Part shown: piece after piece, positions 55,500 to 64,000 of the stretch
Position numbering within the stretch: position 1 is the stretch's first letter
Layout: every line of letters starts with the position of its first letter
From: Azospirillum baldaniorum
GTDB taxonomy: Bacteria > Pseudomonadota > Alphaproteobacteria > Azospirillales > Azospirillaceae
Reading direction: 5' to 3'
DNA: 64,000 nt
Assembly: GCF_003119195.2 (NCBI RefSeq)
Contig: NZ_CP022253.1
Coordinates: forward strand, 2,303,001-2,367,000
Translations under genes and position numbers: made by a program
The notes under the pieces: generated by a model
Told to the model about the DNA's origin: nothing
What the model saw: the letters and a program-made list of their open reading frames with translations, nothing else
The model's database searches: none

Positions 55500-56047
55500 A
55501 ACCATAGGACCGACGCGGAAATAGACGACCCTTGGGACGTGTCCATTCATTAAGAGGATTTCCCAAACCCTCTCAGTAAATGCTGCAAACGGCTTGGTGC
55601 CTCCGTACGCAGAAGGGCGGAAATCCGACCGTGGGAGATTGGCCGCCTGCCCTGTCACCGACGGACCTCGGCGAAATGCGATCAGCAGCAAACAGGGCGC
55701 GGTGCTTGCTGCCACAATTTTCCACTGCGCTACTTTTGCTAGTGCTTTGTTCATCAACACATAGAATAGTACGATAAAATTGCGAAGACCTCATGAACGA
55801 ACCTCTGATAAGACAATAATTAATAACATATTAATACGCCATACATTGCAACATGCTGCAATTTGAAACACTGAAACAGTCTTGAATCCTTAATCTTGAC
55901 CAAAAACGCGCTGTGTCAAATGCTGTTTTCATGCTTTGACCGTATTGACCAGGGCATCCATTTGTGGGCATGTGAAATCAAACGGGGTACTCATTTCTTT
56001 CAGAAAATGGGCGTTCCCGATTGCATCCCATTCAGGAAACGCCCGCC
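55500..56047 (+). promoter_or_regulatory. AT-rich regulatory region and structured leader of the giant adhesin gene
   Basis: The 548-bp region is far more AT-rich than the rest of the window between about 55730 and 55960. It holds two palindromes: ATTAATA-N3-TATTAAT (55819-55835) and ATTGCA-N6-TGCAAT (55845-55862). Just before the start codon, GGGCGTTCC (56009-56017) can pair with GGAAACGCCC (56035-56044), a stem that includes the ribosome-binding AGGA at 56034-56037. No gene is seen. Confidence 0.6.
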
Positions 56048-59000
56048 ATGACCGAAGTGTCCGCCGTCGCCTCCACATCGCGCATCACCACCTCTGGTCG
56101 CTTCCCCCGCCCGGCAACCGAAATTGCCGTCATCGATACCGCTCTTGTTGGCTGGCGGGATCTTCAGGCGGGTCTTCCCGCCGGTATGGAAGCGGTTCTG
56201 ATCGGCGAGGGCCGCGACGGCGTGGCGGTGACGGCGCAGGCCCTGGCCGGGCGTTACGGCATCCGGGCTCTCCATGTGCTGTGCCATGGCTTCGAAGGCG
56301 GGTTGCAACTCGGCACGGCACGGCTCGACCAGGCGGCGCTGGCGGAGCGCAAGGCGGAACTGACGGCCATTGGCGCCTGCCTTGCCGATGATGGCGACAT
56401 CCTGCTGTACGGCTGCAACGTGGCGAGCGGTCACGGCGAGGCGTTCCTCGACGCGCTGGCCAACCTCACCGGAGCGAGCATGGCGGCGTCGCGGACTCCG
56501 ACGGGCGCCGCGGAGCTGGGTGGCGATTGGGATCTCGCCTGGACGCGGGGCGTCGTGCGGACCGAGACGCTGTGGATCGAGAGCTACATGGGCGTGCTGA
56601 TGGCGGCCCCCGAATCCGTGGACACCGTCGCCTATGTCGGCGAGTCCACCATCACCGTGACCTTCGACGGCAACCTCGACAGCGCCAGCCAGCCCGCCCT
56701 GTCCACCTTCGATGCGATTTCGCCCGGCGACATGTCCTGGGGCACCGGCGCCGTCCTGATCAACGGGGCGAAGGTCAACGTGACCGCCGCCGTTGTTTCC
56801 GGCAAGACCGTGACGCTGACCGTCAGCGGCACTCTCACGGCCGGCGACTACATCGAATTCCGCTACGTCGATCCGGCGGGCGACAACAGCAGCGGAGTGA
56901 TTCAGGCCACCAACGGCCTCGACGTCGCTTCGGTGTACATTGTAACCACGGTCATGGGACCGCGTCCTGCGGTGCCCCCGGTCCTGCAGAACGCGACGGT
57001 GAACGGCGCGTCGCTGGTGCTGACCTATGATATGGCGCTCGACTCCGCCAACCCGCCGACGGCGGGCGCTTTCACCGTCATGGCCGGCGGCTCGCCGGCC
57101 ACCGTCAGCAATGTCGTGGTGGACGGTGCGAACAAGACCGTTACCCTGACGCTGGCTCAGGCTGTTTCCCCCACCGATGCCGTGACGGTCGCCTACACCG
57201 ATCCGACGTCGGGCAACGACGCCAACGCCGTCCAGGGCACCACGGGCGTCGACGCCGCGACCTTCGCCGCGCAGTCGGTCACCAACAACACGCTCGACCC
57301 GAACGGCACCCCGCCGACGTTGACGCTGACGCCGGTCGACAGCTACGCCCAGCTCGTGATGGGCAACCCGACCTTCGACCTGTTCAATGCCGTCGGCGCC
57401 TCGACGGTGGACAGCGGGCAGACCTTCACCGGCATGGTGCTGACCGTCCACTATGTTGCGGGCACCGGCAGCAACGAGTTCCTGACCATTGCCGGAACCG
57501 ACATCGCGCTGAGCAACGGAAACTCGGGCAGCTTCACCGGCGGCAACTACGCGGTGACACTGGTGAACGGCGTCGCAACGGTGGCGATCAGCGGCATGGC
57601 GCTGAGCAACAGCGCGATGGGCACGCTGATCGACGGCATCGCCTACAAGACGACGACATCCACGCCTTCCAGCCTCAGCCAGACCAATTTCGGTTTCAGC
57701 GAAACACGCCCGATCGTCCTGCGCTCCATCACCGACAGCGGTGCCGCGAACAACACGACCGAGGTCAACAAGCTCGCCACCGCATCGTTCGGGATGCAGC
57801 CGGGCAACCTCTCGCCGATCACCATCACGCCGGACAACCCGACCGCCACCTTCACCGTCGGCACCCCGACCCGGCTTTCCTTTACGGTAAACATCAGCAC
57901 GGCGCTGACCCTGGTGGGAAGCACCCTCCACTTCGATGTGGCTGCCCCCAGCGGCTGGACGATCGCGAATCTCCAACTCGACGGGTTCGCGAACAACACC
58001 CTGACCGGCATCATCATGCTCGGGACCCAAACGCTGACCTTCGACGTGACGGCCTCCGGCGCGGACACGTCCGGCCACTTCCCCATCAGCATCTTCACCT
58101 CCACCAGCGGCCTGACTCCGTTCGCGTCGATTTCGGCCGGCTCCGTCATGGTGACGGTCGCCCCGCCGGCTCCGATGCTGCAAAGCGCGTCGGTGGATGG
58201 CACGACGCTGGTCCTCACCTATGACAGCGCGCTGGACGCGGCCAACCCGCCGGCGGCCGGCGCCTTCGAGGTCAAGGTCGGCGGCACCACGGTCACGGTC
58301 AGCAACGTCGCCGTGAACAGCGCCGACAAGACGGTCACGCTGACGCTCGCCCAGGCGGTCTCGGACAGGGACACGGTCACGGTCGCCTACACCGATCCCA
58401 CCACGGGCAACGACGCCAACGCCGTCCAGTCCCCCACCGGCACCGACGCCGCCAGCTTCACCGCCCAGCCGGTCACCAACACCACGCCGGACACCACCCC
58501 GCCGACGCTGACCTCGGCGGTGCTGAGCGGCACGACCCTGACCCTGACCTATTCGGAACTGCTGAACGGAGCCCAGGCTCCGACCGGGGCCTTCACGGTG
58601 ATGGTGGGCGGCGTAGCGCGGACGGTCACCGCGGTCGCCTCCAGCGGCAAGACGGTCACCCTGACGCTCGACGCCGGCGTGACCTCCGTCCATCAGACCG
58701 TCACGGTCGACTACACCCCGCCGGGCTCCGGCACAAAGACCACGGACGCCGCGGGCAACGCCGCGGGCGCGCTGACCGGTCATGGGGTGACGGTGCCGAA
58801 GGACCCCAACTTCGTCCTGGAGGGCACCAATCCCTTCGGCCTCAACACCACTGGCCCCTGGTCGATCCCGACCTTCGCCGACATCGACGGCGACGGCGAC
58901 ATCGACGCGCTCATCGGCATGGGCGACGGCACCATCCTGTTCTACCGGAACGATGGATCGGCGACGGCGCCCGGCTTCACCCTGGCGGGCACCAACCCCT

Positions 59001-62000
59001 TCGGGTTGAGCCAGCTCGATATGAACGCCTCCCCGATCTTCGTGGACATCGACGGGAACGGCACGCTCGACGCGCTGATCGGCGACTTCAACGGCAACAC
59101 GGTGGTCTACCGGAACGTCGGGACCGCGACGGCGCCCAGCTTCACCCTGGTCGGCACCAACCCCTTCGGACTGGGCAGTGTCGGAACGGCCACCACCCCC
59201 TCCTTCGTGGACATCGACGGCGACGGCGATCTCGACGCGCTGATCGGCAACTACGACGGCAACACAGTGTTCTTCCGGAACATCGGCACGGCGACGGCTC
59301 CCAGCTTCGCCCTGGAGAGCACCAATCCCTTCGGGCTGGGTGACGCCGGCAGCTACGCCCAGCCGACTTTCGTGGACGTCGACGGCGACGGCGACCTCGA
59401 CGCGCTGATCGGCAATTTTGCCGGCGACATGCTGTTCTACCGGAACGTGGGATCGGCGACGGCGCCCAGCTTCACGCTGGAGGGCACCAATCCCTTCGGG
59501 CTGGAGAATGTCACCTTCAAGTCCGTCCCGAGCATCGTGGACATCGACGGGGACGGCGATCTCGACGTGCTGGCGGGCGGCGACAGCATCGGCAACAAAA
59601 TCATCCTGTTCCGCAACCTGCCGCAGCCGCCGACCAACCTCGCGTTGACCGCGGGCACCAACAGCGGTTCCACGACGGACACGCTGACCAACGCCACGGC
59701 CCCGGCGATCACCGGCCAAGCCAAGGCGCTGTCCACGGTGGTGCTGTACGAGGGCGCGACGGCGCTGGGAACGGTGACGGCCGACGCCAACGGCCTGTGG
59801 ACCATCACAACGGCCTCGCTGAGCGACGGCGCTCATTCCCTGACCGCCGTGTCGACCGACGTCACCGGCTCGTCGCCGGCCTCCAGCACGCTGACGGTGA
59901 CCATCGACAGCGGGGCGCCCAACGCTCCGGCGGTGACCAGCGCGGCGCTGAGCAACAGCGCCACCCCGACCCTCAGCGGCACGGCTGAAGCCGGGGCGAC
60001 GGTGACGGTCACGGTGGGCGGCGCCACCTACACCACCACGGCGACCAACGGCAACTGGTCGATCAACCTCGCCACCGCGACGCCGACTGCCGGCTCCCTG
60101 AGCCTGAACGCCAACGGCGCCAACCCCGTTACGGCCACGGCCACCGACGCGGCGGGCAACACGTCGTCCGCCGGCACCCAGACGCTGACCATCGACACCA
60201 CCGCGCCCAACGCTCCGGCGGTGACCAGCGCAACCCTGAGCAACAACGCCACCCCGATCCTCACCGGCACGGCGGAAGCCGGCAGCACGGTGACCGTCAC
60301 CGTCGGTGGGGCGACCTACACCACCACGGCGACCAACGGGACCTGGAGCGTCAACCTCGCCACGGCGACGCCGACCGCCGGCTCCCTGACCCTGAACGCC
60401 AACGGCAGCAACGCCGTCTCGGCCACCGCCACCGATGCCGCGGGCAATGTCTCGGCCCCCGGCACGCAAGCGCTGACCATCGACACCACCGCGCCAACCG
60501 CCCCGACCGTCACGACGGCGCTGAGCAACAACGCCACCCCGATCCTCACCGGTTCGGCGGAAGCGGGCAGCACCGTCGCCGTCACCGTCGGTGGGGCGAC
60601 CTACACCACCACGGCGACCAACGGGACCTGGAGCGTCAACCTCGCCACCGCGACACCGACCGCCGGCTCGCTGAGCCTCGATGCCAACGGCGCCAACGCC
60701 GTCTCGGCCACCGCCACCGATGCCGCGGGCAACGTCTCCACGCCGGGCACCCAGTCGCTGACCATCGACACCACCGCGCCAACCGCCCCGACCGTCACGA
60801 CGGCGCTGAGCAACAACGCCACCCCGATCCTCACCGGTTCGGCGGAAGCGGGCAGCACCGTCGCCGTCACCGTTGGTGGGGCGACCTACACCACCACGGC
60901 GACCAACGGGACCTGGAGCGTCAACCTCGCCACCGCGACACCGACCGCCGGCTCGCTGAGCCTCGATGCCAACGGCGCCAACCCCGTCACGGCGACGGCG
61001 ACCGATGCGGCCGGCAACGTCTCCACGCCGGGCACGCAGTCGCTGACCATCGACACCACCGCGCCCAACGCTCCGGCGGTGACCAGCGCGGCGCTGACCA
61101 AGAACGCCACCCCGACCGTTGCGGGCACAGCGGAGGCCGGCAGCACGGTGACCGTCACGGTGGGTGGGGCGACCTACACCACCACGGCGACCAATGGAAA
61201 CTGGTCCATCAACCTCGCAACGGCGACGCCGACCGCCGGCCCCCTGATCCTGAACGCCAACGGCGCCAACCCGGTGTCGGCCACCGCCACCGACGCGGCG
61301 GGCAACACCTCGGCTCCCGGTACGCAAACGCTGACCATCGACACCACCGCTCCGACCGCTCCGACCGTCGCCACGGCGCTGACCAACAGCACGACGCCCA
61401 CCCTCACCGGCACGGCGGAAACCGGCAGCACCGTCACCGTCACGGTGGGCGGCGCCACCTACACCACGACGGCGACCAACGGGGCCTGGAGCCTCAACCT
61501 CGCCACGGCGACGCCGACCGCCGGCTCGCTCAGCCTCGACGCCAACGGCGCCAACCCGGTCTCCGCAACGGCCACCGACGCCGCGGGTAACACCTCCTCG
61601 GCCGGCACGCAGTCGCTGACCATCGACACCACACTGCCCAACGCTCCGGCGGTGACCAGTGCGGCATTGAGCAACAGCACCACGCCAACCCTCACCGGTA
61701 CGGCGGAAGTGGGCAGCACCGTCACCGTCACGGTGGGCGGCGCCACCTACACCACCACGGCGACCAACGGCAGCTGGTCCATCAACCTCGCCACCGCGAC
61801 GCCGACCTCCGGCTCGCTCAGCCTCAACGCCAACGGCGCCAACCCGGTCTCCGCCACGGCAACCGACGCGGCGGGCAACGTCTCGGCCCCCGGCACGCAA
61901 GCGCTGACCATCGACACCACGGCGCCGAGCGCGCCCTCGGTGACCAGCGCGGCGCTGACCAACAGCACGACGCCGACCGTCGCCGGCACGGCGGAGGCCG

Positions 62001-64000
62001 GCAGCACGGTGACCGTCACGGTGGGTGGCGCCACCTACACCACCACCGCCACGAACGGCGGCGCCTGGACCCTCAACCTCGCCACGGCCACACCGGTCAC
62101 CGGCACGCTCAGCCTCAACGCCAACGGCGCCAACCCGGTCTCGGCCACCGCCACGGATGCCGCTGGCAACATCTCGGCGCCGGGCACGCAGTCGCTGACC
62201 GTCGACACCACCGCGCCCACCGCGCCGGCGGTGACCAGCCCCGCGCTGAGCAACAGCACGACGCCGACCCTCACCGGCTCGGCCGAGGCCGGCAGCACCG
62301 TCACCGTCACCATCGGTGGGGCGACCTACACCACCACCGCGACCAACGGGACTTGGAGCCTCAACCTCGCCACCGCCACTCCGGTGACCGGCATGCTCAG
62401 CCTCAACCCGAACGGCGCCAACCCGGTCTCGGCCACGGCGACCGACGCCGCGGGCAACACCTCCTCGGCCGGCAGCCAGTCGCTGACCATCGACACCACG
62501 CTGCCCGATGCCCCGACCGTCGCCACGGCGCTGAGCAACAGCACGACGCCAACCCTCACCGGCACGGCGGAAGTGGGCAGCACGGTGACCGTCACGGTGG
62601 GTGGAGCGACCTACACCACCACCGCCACGAACGGCGGAAACTGGTCCATCAACCTCGCCACGGCGACGCCGACCGCCGGGTCGCTGACCCTGAACGCCAA
62701 CGGCACGAACGCCGTCTCGGCCACCGCCACCGATGCCTCGGGCAACGTCTCGGCACCGGGCACCCAGTCGTTGGTCATCGACACCACGCTGCCCGACGCC
62801 CCGACCGTTGCCACGGCGCTGACCAACAGCACGACGCCCACCCTCACCGGCACGGCCGAGGCCGGCAGCACCGTCACCGTCACCGTCGGTGGGGCGACCT
62901 ACACCACCACCGCCACGAACGGCGGCGCCTGGAGCCTCAACCTCGCCACCGCCACTCCGGTCTCCGGCACGCTCAGCCTCAACCCGAACGGCGCCAACCC
63001 GGTCTCGGCCACCGCCACGGATGCCGCCGGCAACATCTCGGCGCCGGGCACGCAGTCCCTGACCGTCGACACCACCCCGCCGACGGCCAGCGTGCTGTTC
63101 GAGGACGACAGCATCGATGCCATCGAGCAGTCCAGCGCCGCCTTCACCATCAGCGGCGGCGAGGCCGGGACCAGCTTCACCTGGACGATCACCTCGGCCG
63201 GCGGCGGCCAGGTCACCGGCGGCGGCGTGATGAGCGGCCCGACCATGCGGGTGACCGGGCTGGACCTCTCCGCCCTGGGCGACGGCACGCTCACCCTGAC
63301 CCTCGGCCTGACCGACCCGGCGGGCAACGCCGCGCCGCCCTTCACCGCGACGACGCAGAAGCTCACCGCCACCGTGGAGAAGCCCGCCCCGGTCGCCCCG
63401 CCGCCGACGGCCACCGTGGACGGCGCCACCGTCAACGGCTCGATCACCACCGGCGGCGACGGCAAGCGCGTCACCACCGTGACCATCGCGGCCAGCAACA
63501 GCAACCGCGTCGAGGACACCAGCACCGCCAACGCCGACCTCGCCGACGTGCCGGTGGTGCGCGAGCAGGTGGTCGACCGCCAGACCGGTGCGGTGTCCAC
63601 CGTCACCACCCTGACGGTCAGCGTCTCCACCGGCGTGGCCGTCACCACCTCGGGCAGCGCCGAGCGGCAGACCGCCGCGGAGGCGCAGAGCGGGCTGACC
63701 GGCCTGATCGCCGCCATCGAGGCGCGCACCGACGCCGGCACCGCCTCGCGCGGCAACCTGACCGGCGGCGGCGACGGCTTCCTCTCGGTGCTCTCCGCCC
63801 AGGCCCAGCTCCTGGTGCGCGCCATCGACTTCAGCACGCCGGGGGTGGCCGCCGGCCAGGCGGTGCAGACCAGGGTGACCGGCAACACGCTGGGCGGCAC
63901 CGGCGTCGCCAGCACGGCGCCGACCGCGGTGGTGCTCGACACCACGGCGGCGGCGGGTCCGGTGACCATCCAGCTCGACAACGTCGAGTTCGCGGCGGTG
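56048..64000 (+). CDS. Giant DUF4347/SwmB/FG-GAP/Ig-repeat surface protein, partial at the right edge
   Basis: The frame is open for 2651 codons from ATG 56048 to the window end, without a stop. Domains in order: DUF4347 (about residues 25-185, with VLCHGFEGG and LLYGCNVASG placing His80 and Cys123 as a possible clan CD-like dyad); SwmB-like adhesion repeats (about 190-415 and 710-915, for example LVLTYDMALDSANPP); five 55-residue FG-GAP/VCBS-type units (918-1196) with calcium-binding DxDGDGDxD loops; one divergent and eleven regular Ig-like repeats of about 95 residues (1290-2342); then a different beta-rich region. There is no Sec signal peptide, so type I secretion with a C-terminal signal beyond the window is inferred. 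A role in adhesion or biofilm is inferred. Confidence 0.9.
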   Translation, partial: MTEVSAVASTSRITTSGRFPRPATEIAVIDTALVGWRDLQAGLPAGMEAVLIGEGRDGVAVTAQALAGRYGIRALHVLCHGFEGGLQLGTARLDQAALAERKAELTAIGACLADDGDILLYGCNVASGHGEAFLDALANLTGASMAASRTPTGAAELGGDWDLAWTRGVVRTETLWIESYMGVLMAAPESVDTVAYVGESTITVTFDGNLDSASQPALSTFDAISPGDMSWGTGAVLINGAKVNVTAAVVSGKTVTLTVSGTLTAGDYIEFRYVDPAGDNSSGVIQATNGLDVASVYIVTTVMGPRPAVPPVLQNATVNGASLVLTYDMALDSANPPTAGAFTVMAGGSPATVSNVVVDGANKTVTLTLAQAVSPTDAVTVAYTDPTSGNDANAVQGTTGVDAATFAAQSVTNNTLDPNGTPPTLTLTPVDSYAQLVMGNPTFDLFNAVGASTVDSGQTFTGMVLTVHYVAGTGSNEFLTIAGTDIALSNGNSGSFTGGNYAVTLVNGVATVAISGMALSNSAMGTLIDGIAYKTTTSTPSSLSQTNFGFSETRPIVLRSITDSGAANNTTEVNKLATASFGMQPGNLSPITITPDNPTATFTVGTPTRLSFTVNISTALTLVGSTLHFDVAAPSGWTIANLQLDGFANNTLTGIIMLGTQTLTFDVTASGADTSGHFPISIFTSTSGLTPFASISAGSVMVTVAPPAPMLQSASVDGTTLVLTYDSALDAANPPAAGAFEVKVGGTTVTVSNVAVNSADKTVTLTLAQAVSDRDTVTVAYTDPTTGNDANAVQSPTGTDAASFTAQPVTNTTPDTTPPTLTSAVLSGTTLTLTYSELLNGAQAPTGAFTVMVGGVARTVTAVASSGKTVTLTLDAGVTSVHQTVTVDYTPPGSGTKTTDAAGNAAGALTGHGVTVPKDPNFVLEGTNPFGLNTTGPWSIPTFADIDGDGDIDALIGMGDGTILFYRNDGSATAPGFTLAGTNPFGLSQLDMNASPIFVDIDGNGTLDALIGDFNGNTVVYRNVGTATAPSFTLVGTNPFGLGSVGTATTPSFVDIDGDGDLDALIGNYDGNTVFFRNIGTATAPSFALESTNPFGLGDAGSYAQPTFVDVDGDGDLDALIGNFAGDMLFYRNVGSATAPSFTLEGTNPFGLENVTFKSVPSIVDIDGDGDLDVLAGGDSIGNKIILFRNLPQPPTNLALTAGTNSGSTTDTLTNATAPAITGQAKALSTVVLYEGATALGTVTADANGLWTITTASLSDGAHSLTAVSTDVTGSSPASSTLTVTIDSGAPNAPAVTSAALSNSATPTLSGTAEAGATVTVTVGGATYTTTATNGNWSINLATATPTAGSLSLNANGANPVTATATDAAGNTSSAGTQTLTIDTTAPNAPAVTSATLSNNATPILTGTAEAGSTVTVTVGGATYTTTATNGTWSVNLATATPTAGSLTLNANGSNAVSATATDAAGNVSAPGTQALTIDTTAPTAPTVTTALSNNATPILTGSAEAGSTVAVTVGGATYTTTATNGTWSVNLATATPTAGSLSLDANGANAVSATATDAAGNVSTPGTQSLTIDTTAPTAPTVTTALSNNATPILTGSAEAGSTVAVTVGGATYTTTATNGTWSVNLATATPTAGSLSLDANGANPVTATATDAAGNVSTPGTQSLTIDTTAPNAPAVTSAALTKNATPTVAGTAEAGSTVTVTVGGATYTTTATNGNWSINLATATPTAGPLILNANGANPVSATATDAAGNTSAPGTQTLTIDTTAPTAPTVATALTNSTTPTLTGTAETGSTVTVTVGGATYTTTATNGAWSLNLATATPTAGSLSLDANGANPVSATATDAAGNTSSAGTQSLTIDTTLPNAPAVTSAALSNSTTPTLTGTAEVGSTVTVTVGGATYTTTATNGSWSINLATATPTSGSLSLNANGANPVSATATDAAGNVSAPGTQALTIDTTAPSAPSVTSAALTNSTTPTVAGTAEAGSTVTVTVGGATYTTTATNGGAWTLNLATATPVTGTLSLNANGANPVSATATDAAGNISAPGTQSLTVDTTAPTAPAVTSPALSNSTTPTLTGSAEAGSTVTVTIGGATYTTTATNGTWSLNLATATPVTGMLSLNPNGANPVSATATDAAGNTSSAGSQSLTIDTTLPDAPTVATALSNSTTPTLTGTAEVGSTVTVTVGGATYTTTATNGGNWSINLATATPTAGSLTLNANGTNAVSATATDASGNVSAPGTQSLVIDTTLPDAPTVATALTNSTTPTLTGTAEAGSTVTVTVGGATYTTTATNGGAWSLNLATATPVSGTLSLNPNGANPVSATATDAAGNISAPGTQSLTVDTTPPTASVLFEDDSIDAIEQSSAAFTISGGEAGTSFTWTITSAGGGQVTGGGVMSGPTMRVTGLDLSALGDGTLTLTLGLTDPAGNAAPPFTATTQKLTATVEKPAPVAPPPTATVDGATVNGSITTGGDGKRVTTVTIAASNSNRVEDTSTANADLADVPVVREQVVDRQTGAVSTVTTLTVSVSTGVAVTTSGSAERQTAAEAQSGLTGLIAAIEARTDAGTASRGNLTGGGDGFLSVLSAQAQLLVRAIDFSTPGVAAGQAVQTRVTGNTLGGTGVASTAPTAVVLDTTAAAGPVTIQLDNVEFAAV
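58802..59633 (+). repeat. Five FG-GAP/VCBS-like repeats
   Basis: Five units of about 165-170 bp each encode a TNPFGL turn, then VDIDGDGDLDALIG (a calcium-binding loop) and FYRNVGTATAPS. They lie in the giant surface protein and probably form blades of a beta-propeller-like fold. Confidence 0.8.
59915..63072 (+). repeat. Eleven tandem Ig-like repeats of about 285-291 bp
   Basis: Units begin near 59915, 60203, 60491, 60776, 61061, 61349, 61634, 61922, 62210, 62501 and 62786. Each encodes APxAPxVTSAALSN, TPTLTGTAEAGSTVTVTVGG, ATYTTTATNG, NLATATPTAGSLSLNANG and ATDAAGN elements. Lengths stay multiples of three. Units three and four are almost identical in DNA. Bacterial Ig (Big/Bap-like) type. 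Confidence 0.88.

Noticed and set aside
56000-61900. A reverse-strand open frame of 1966 codons opposite the giant adhesin gene
   Set aside because: It is made of Arg/Gly/Ala-rich low-complexity sequence that mirrors the forward repeats, and it has no recognisable domain. High GC and repeats keep the antisense frame open. The forward frame has clear domains.
59915-63072. CRISPR-like regular repetition
   Set aside because: The units are about 288 bp, coding and similar throughout; there are no short repeats with unique spacers.
60028-63981. Regular series of about 90-codon reverse-strand frames spaced about 288 bp apart
   Set aside because: They are shadows of the Ig repeat units on the other strand and recur with the same period.

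Overview
The window is GC-rich (roughly two thirds or more G+C by eye) and reads as chromosomal DNA of a free-living alphaproteobacterium. It is most likely a Rhodospirillales member close to Azospirillum. The clues are a DUF1013/TrcR protein, DUF1192, DUF4169, DUF465 and DUF2189 small proteins, a sigma-54-type flagellar hook gene, a NifQ-type molybdenum protein and a hydroxyacid-oxoacid transhydrogenase. The genus is an inference from gene content; no rRNA is present. Coding density is high, and several operons run with 4-bp start/stop overlaps.

Layout. 1-4.4 kb: queG, then a reverse-strand envelope operon (O-antigen ligase-like, GT9 heptosyltransferase-like, LPG-synthase-type flippase). 4.5-12.4 kb: an MCP chemoreceptor, an acyl-CoA synthetase/Eis-type GNAT pair, a YbjN-proC-YbaK operon and a UbiK-type protein. 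12.6-21.4 kb: a large AsmA protein, DUF4169, DUF2189, DUF1192, a PIG3-type quinone oxidoreductase, TrcR, a UbiX-type prenyltransferase and a beta-carbonic anhydrase. 21.6-25 kb: flgE behind a very good sigma-54 promoter, convergent with a TPR-glycosyltransferase fusion. 25-38.5 kb: housekeeping genes (pfkA, purEK behind a TATAAT promoter, fumC), a PAS-EAL phosphodiesterase, three GNAT genes (one a tandem fusion) and a GT4. 38.9-42.8 kb: a CgeB-type glycosyltransferase, then a tandem family of secreted tail-collar-domain proteins. Two copies are intact and nearly identical over their 3' two thirds; a third is a pseudogene broken by an amber codon and a 3' deletion. 42.8-50.5 kb: HOT, a DUF2339 polytopic membrane protein, DUF72, a lytic transglycosylase, YkvA and YjbQ. 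50.5-52 kb: a CoxG-like protein, nifQ and tRNA-Tyr. 52-55.5 kb: a lipoprotein, a single-domain response regulator and a hybrid histidine kinase. 56.05 kb to the right edge: the first 2651 codons of a giant DUF4347/SwmB/FG-GAP/Ig-repeat surface protein that runs off the window.

How the genes fit together. Cell-surface functions recur: lipopolysaccharide-type assembly, hook and probable flagellar glycosylation, secreted collar-domain proteins and a giant repeat adhesin. Signalling genes (MCP, EAL, response regulator, hybrid kinase) sit among them. The most unusual parts are the collar-domain family with its decayed third copy, the giant adhesin with its structured leader, and a nifQ away from any visible nif cluster. 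No CRISPR array, prophage or insertion sequence was found.
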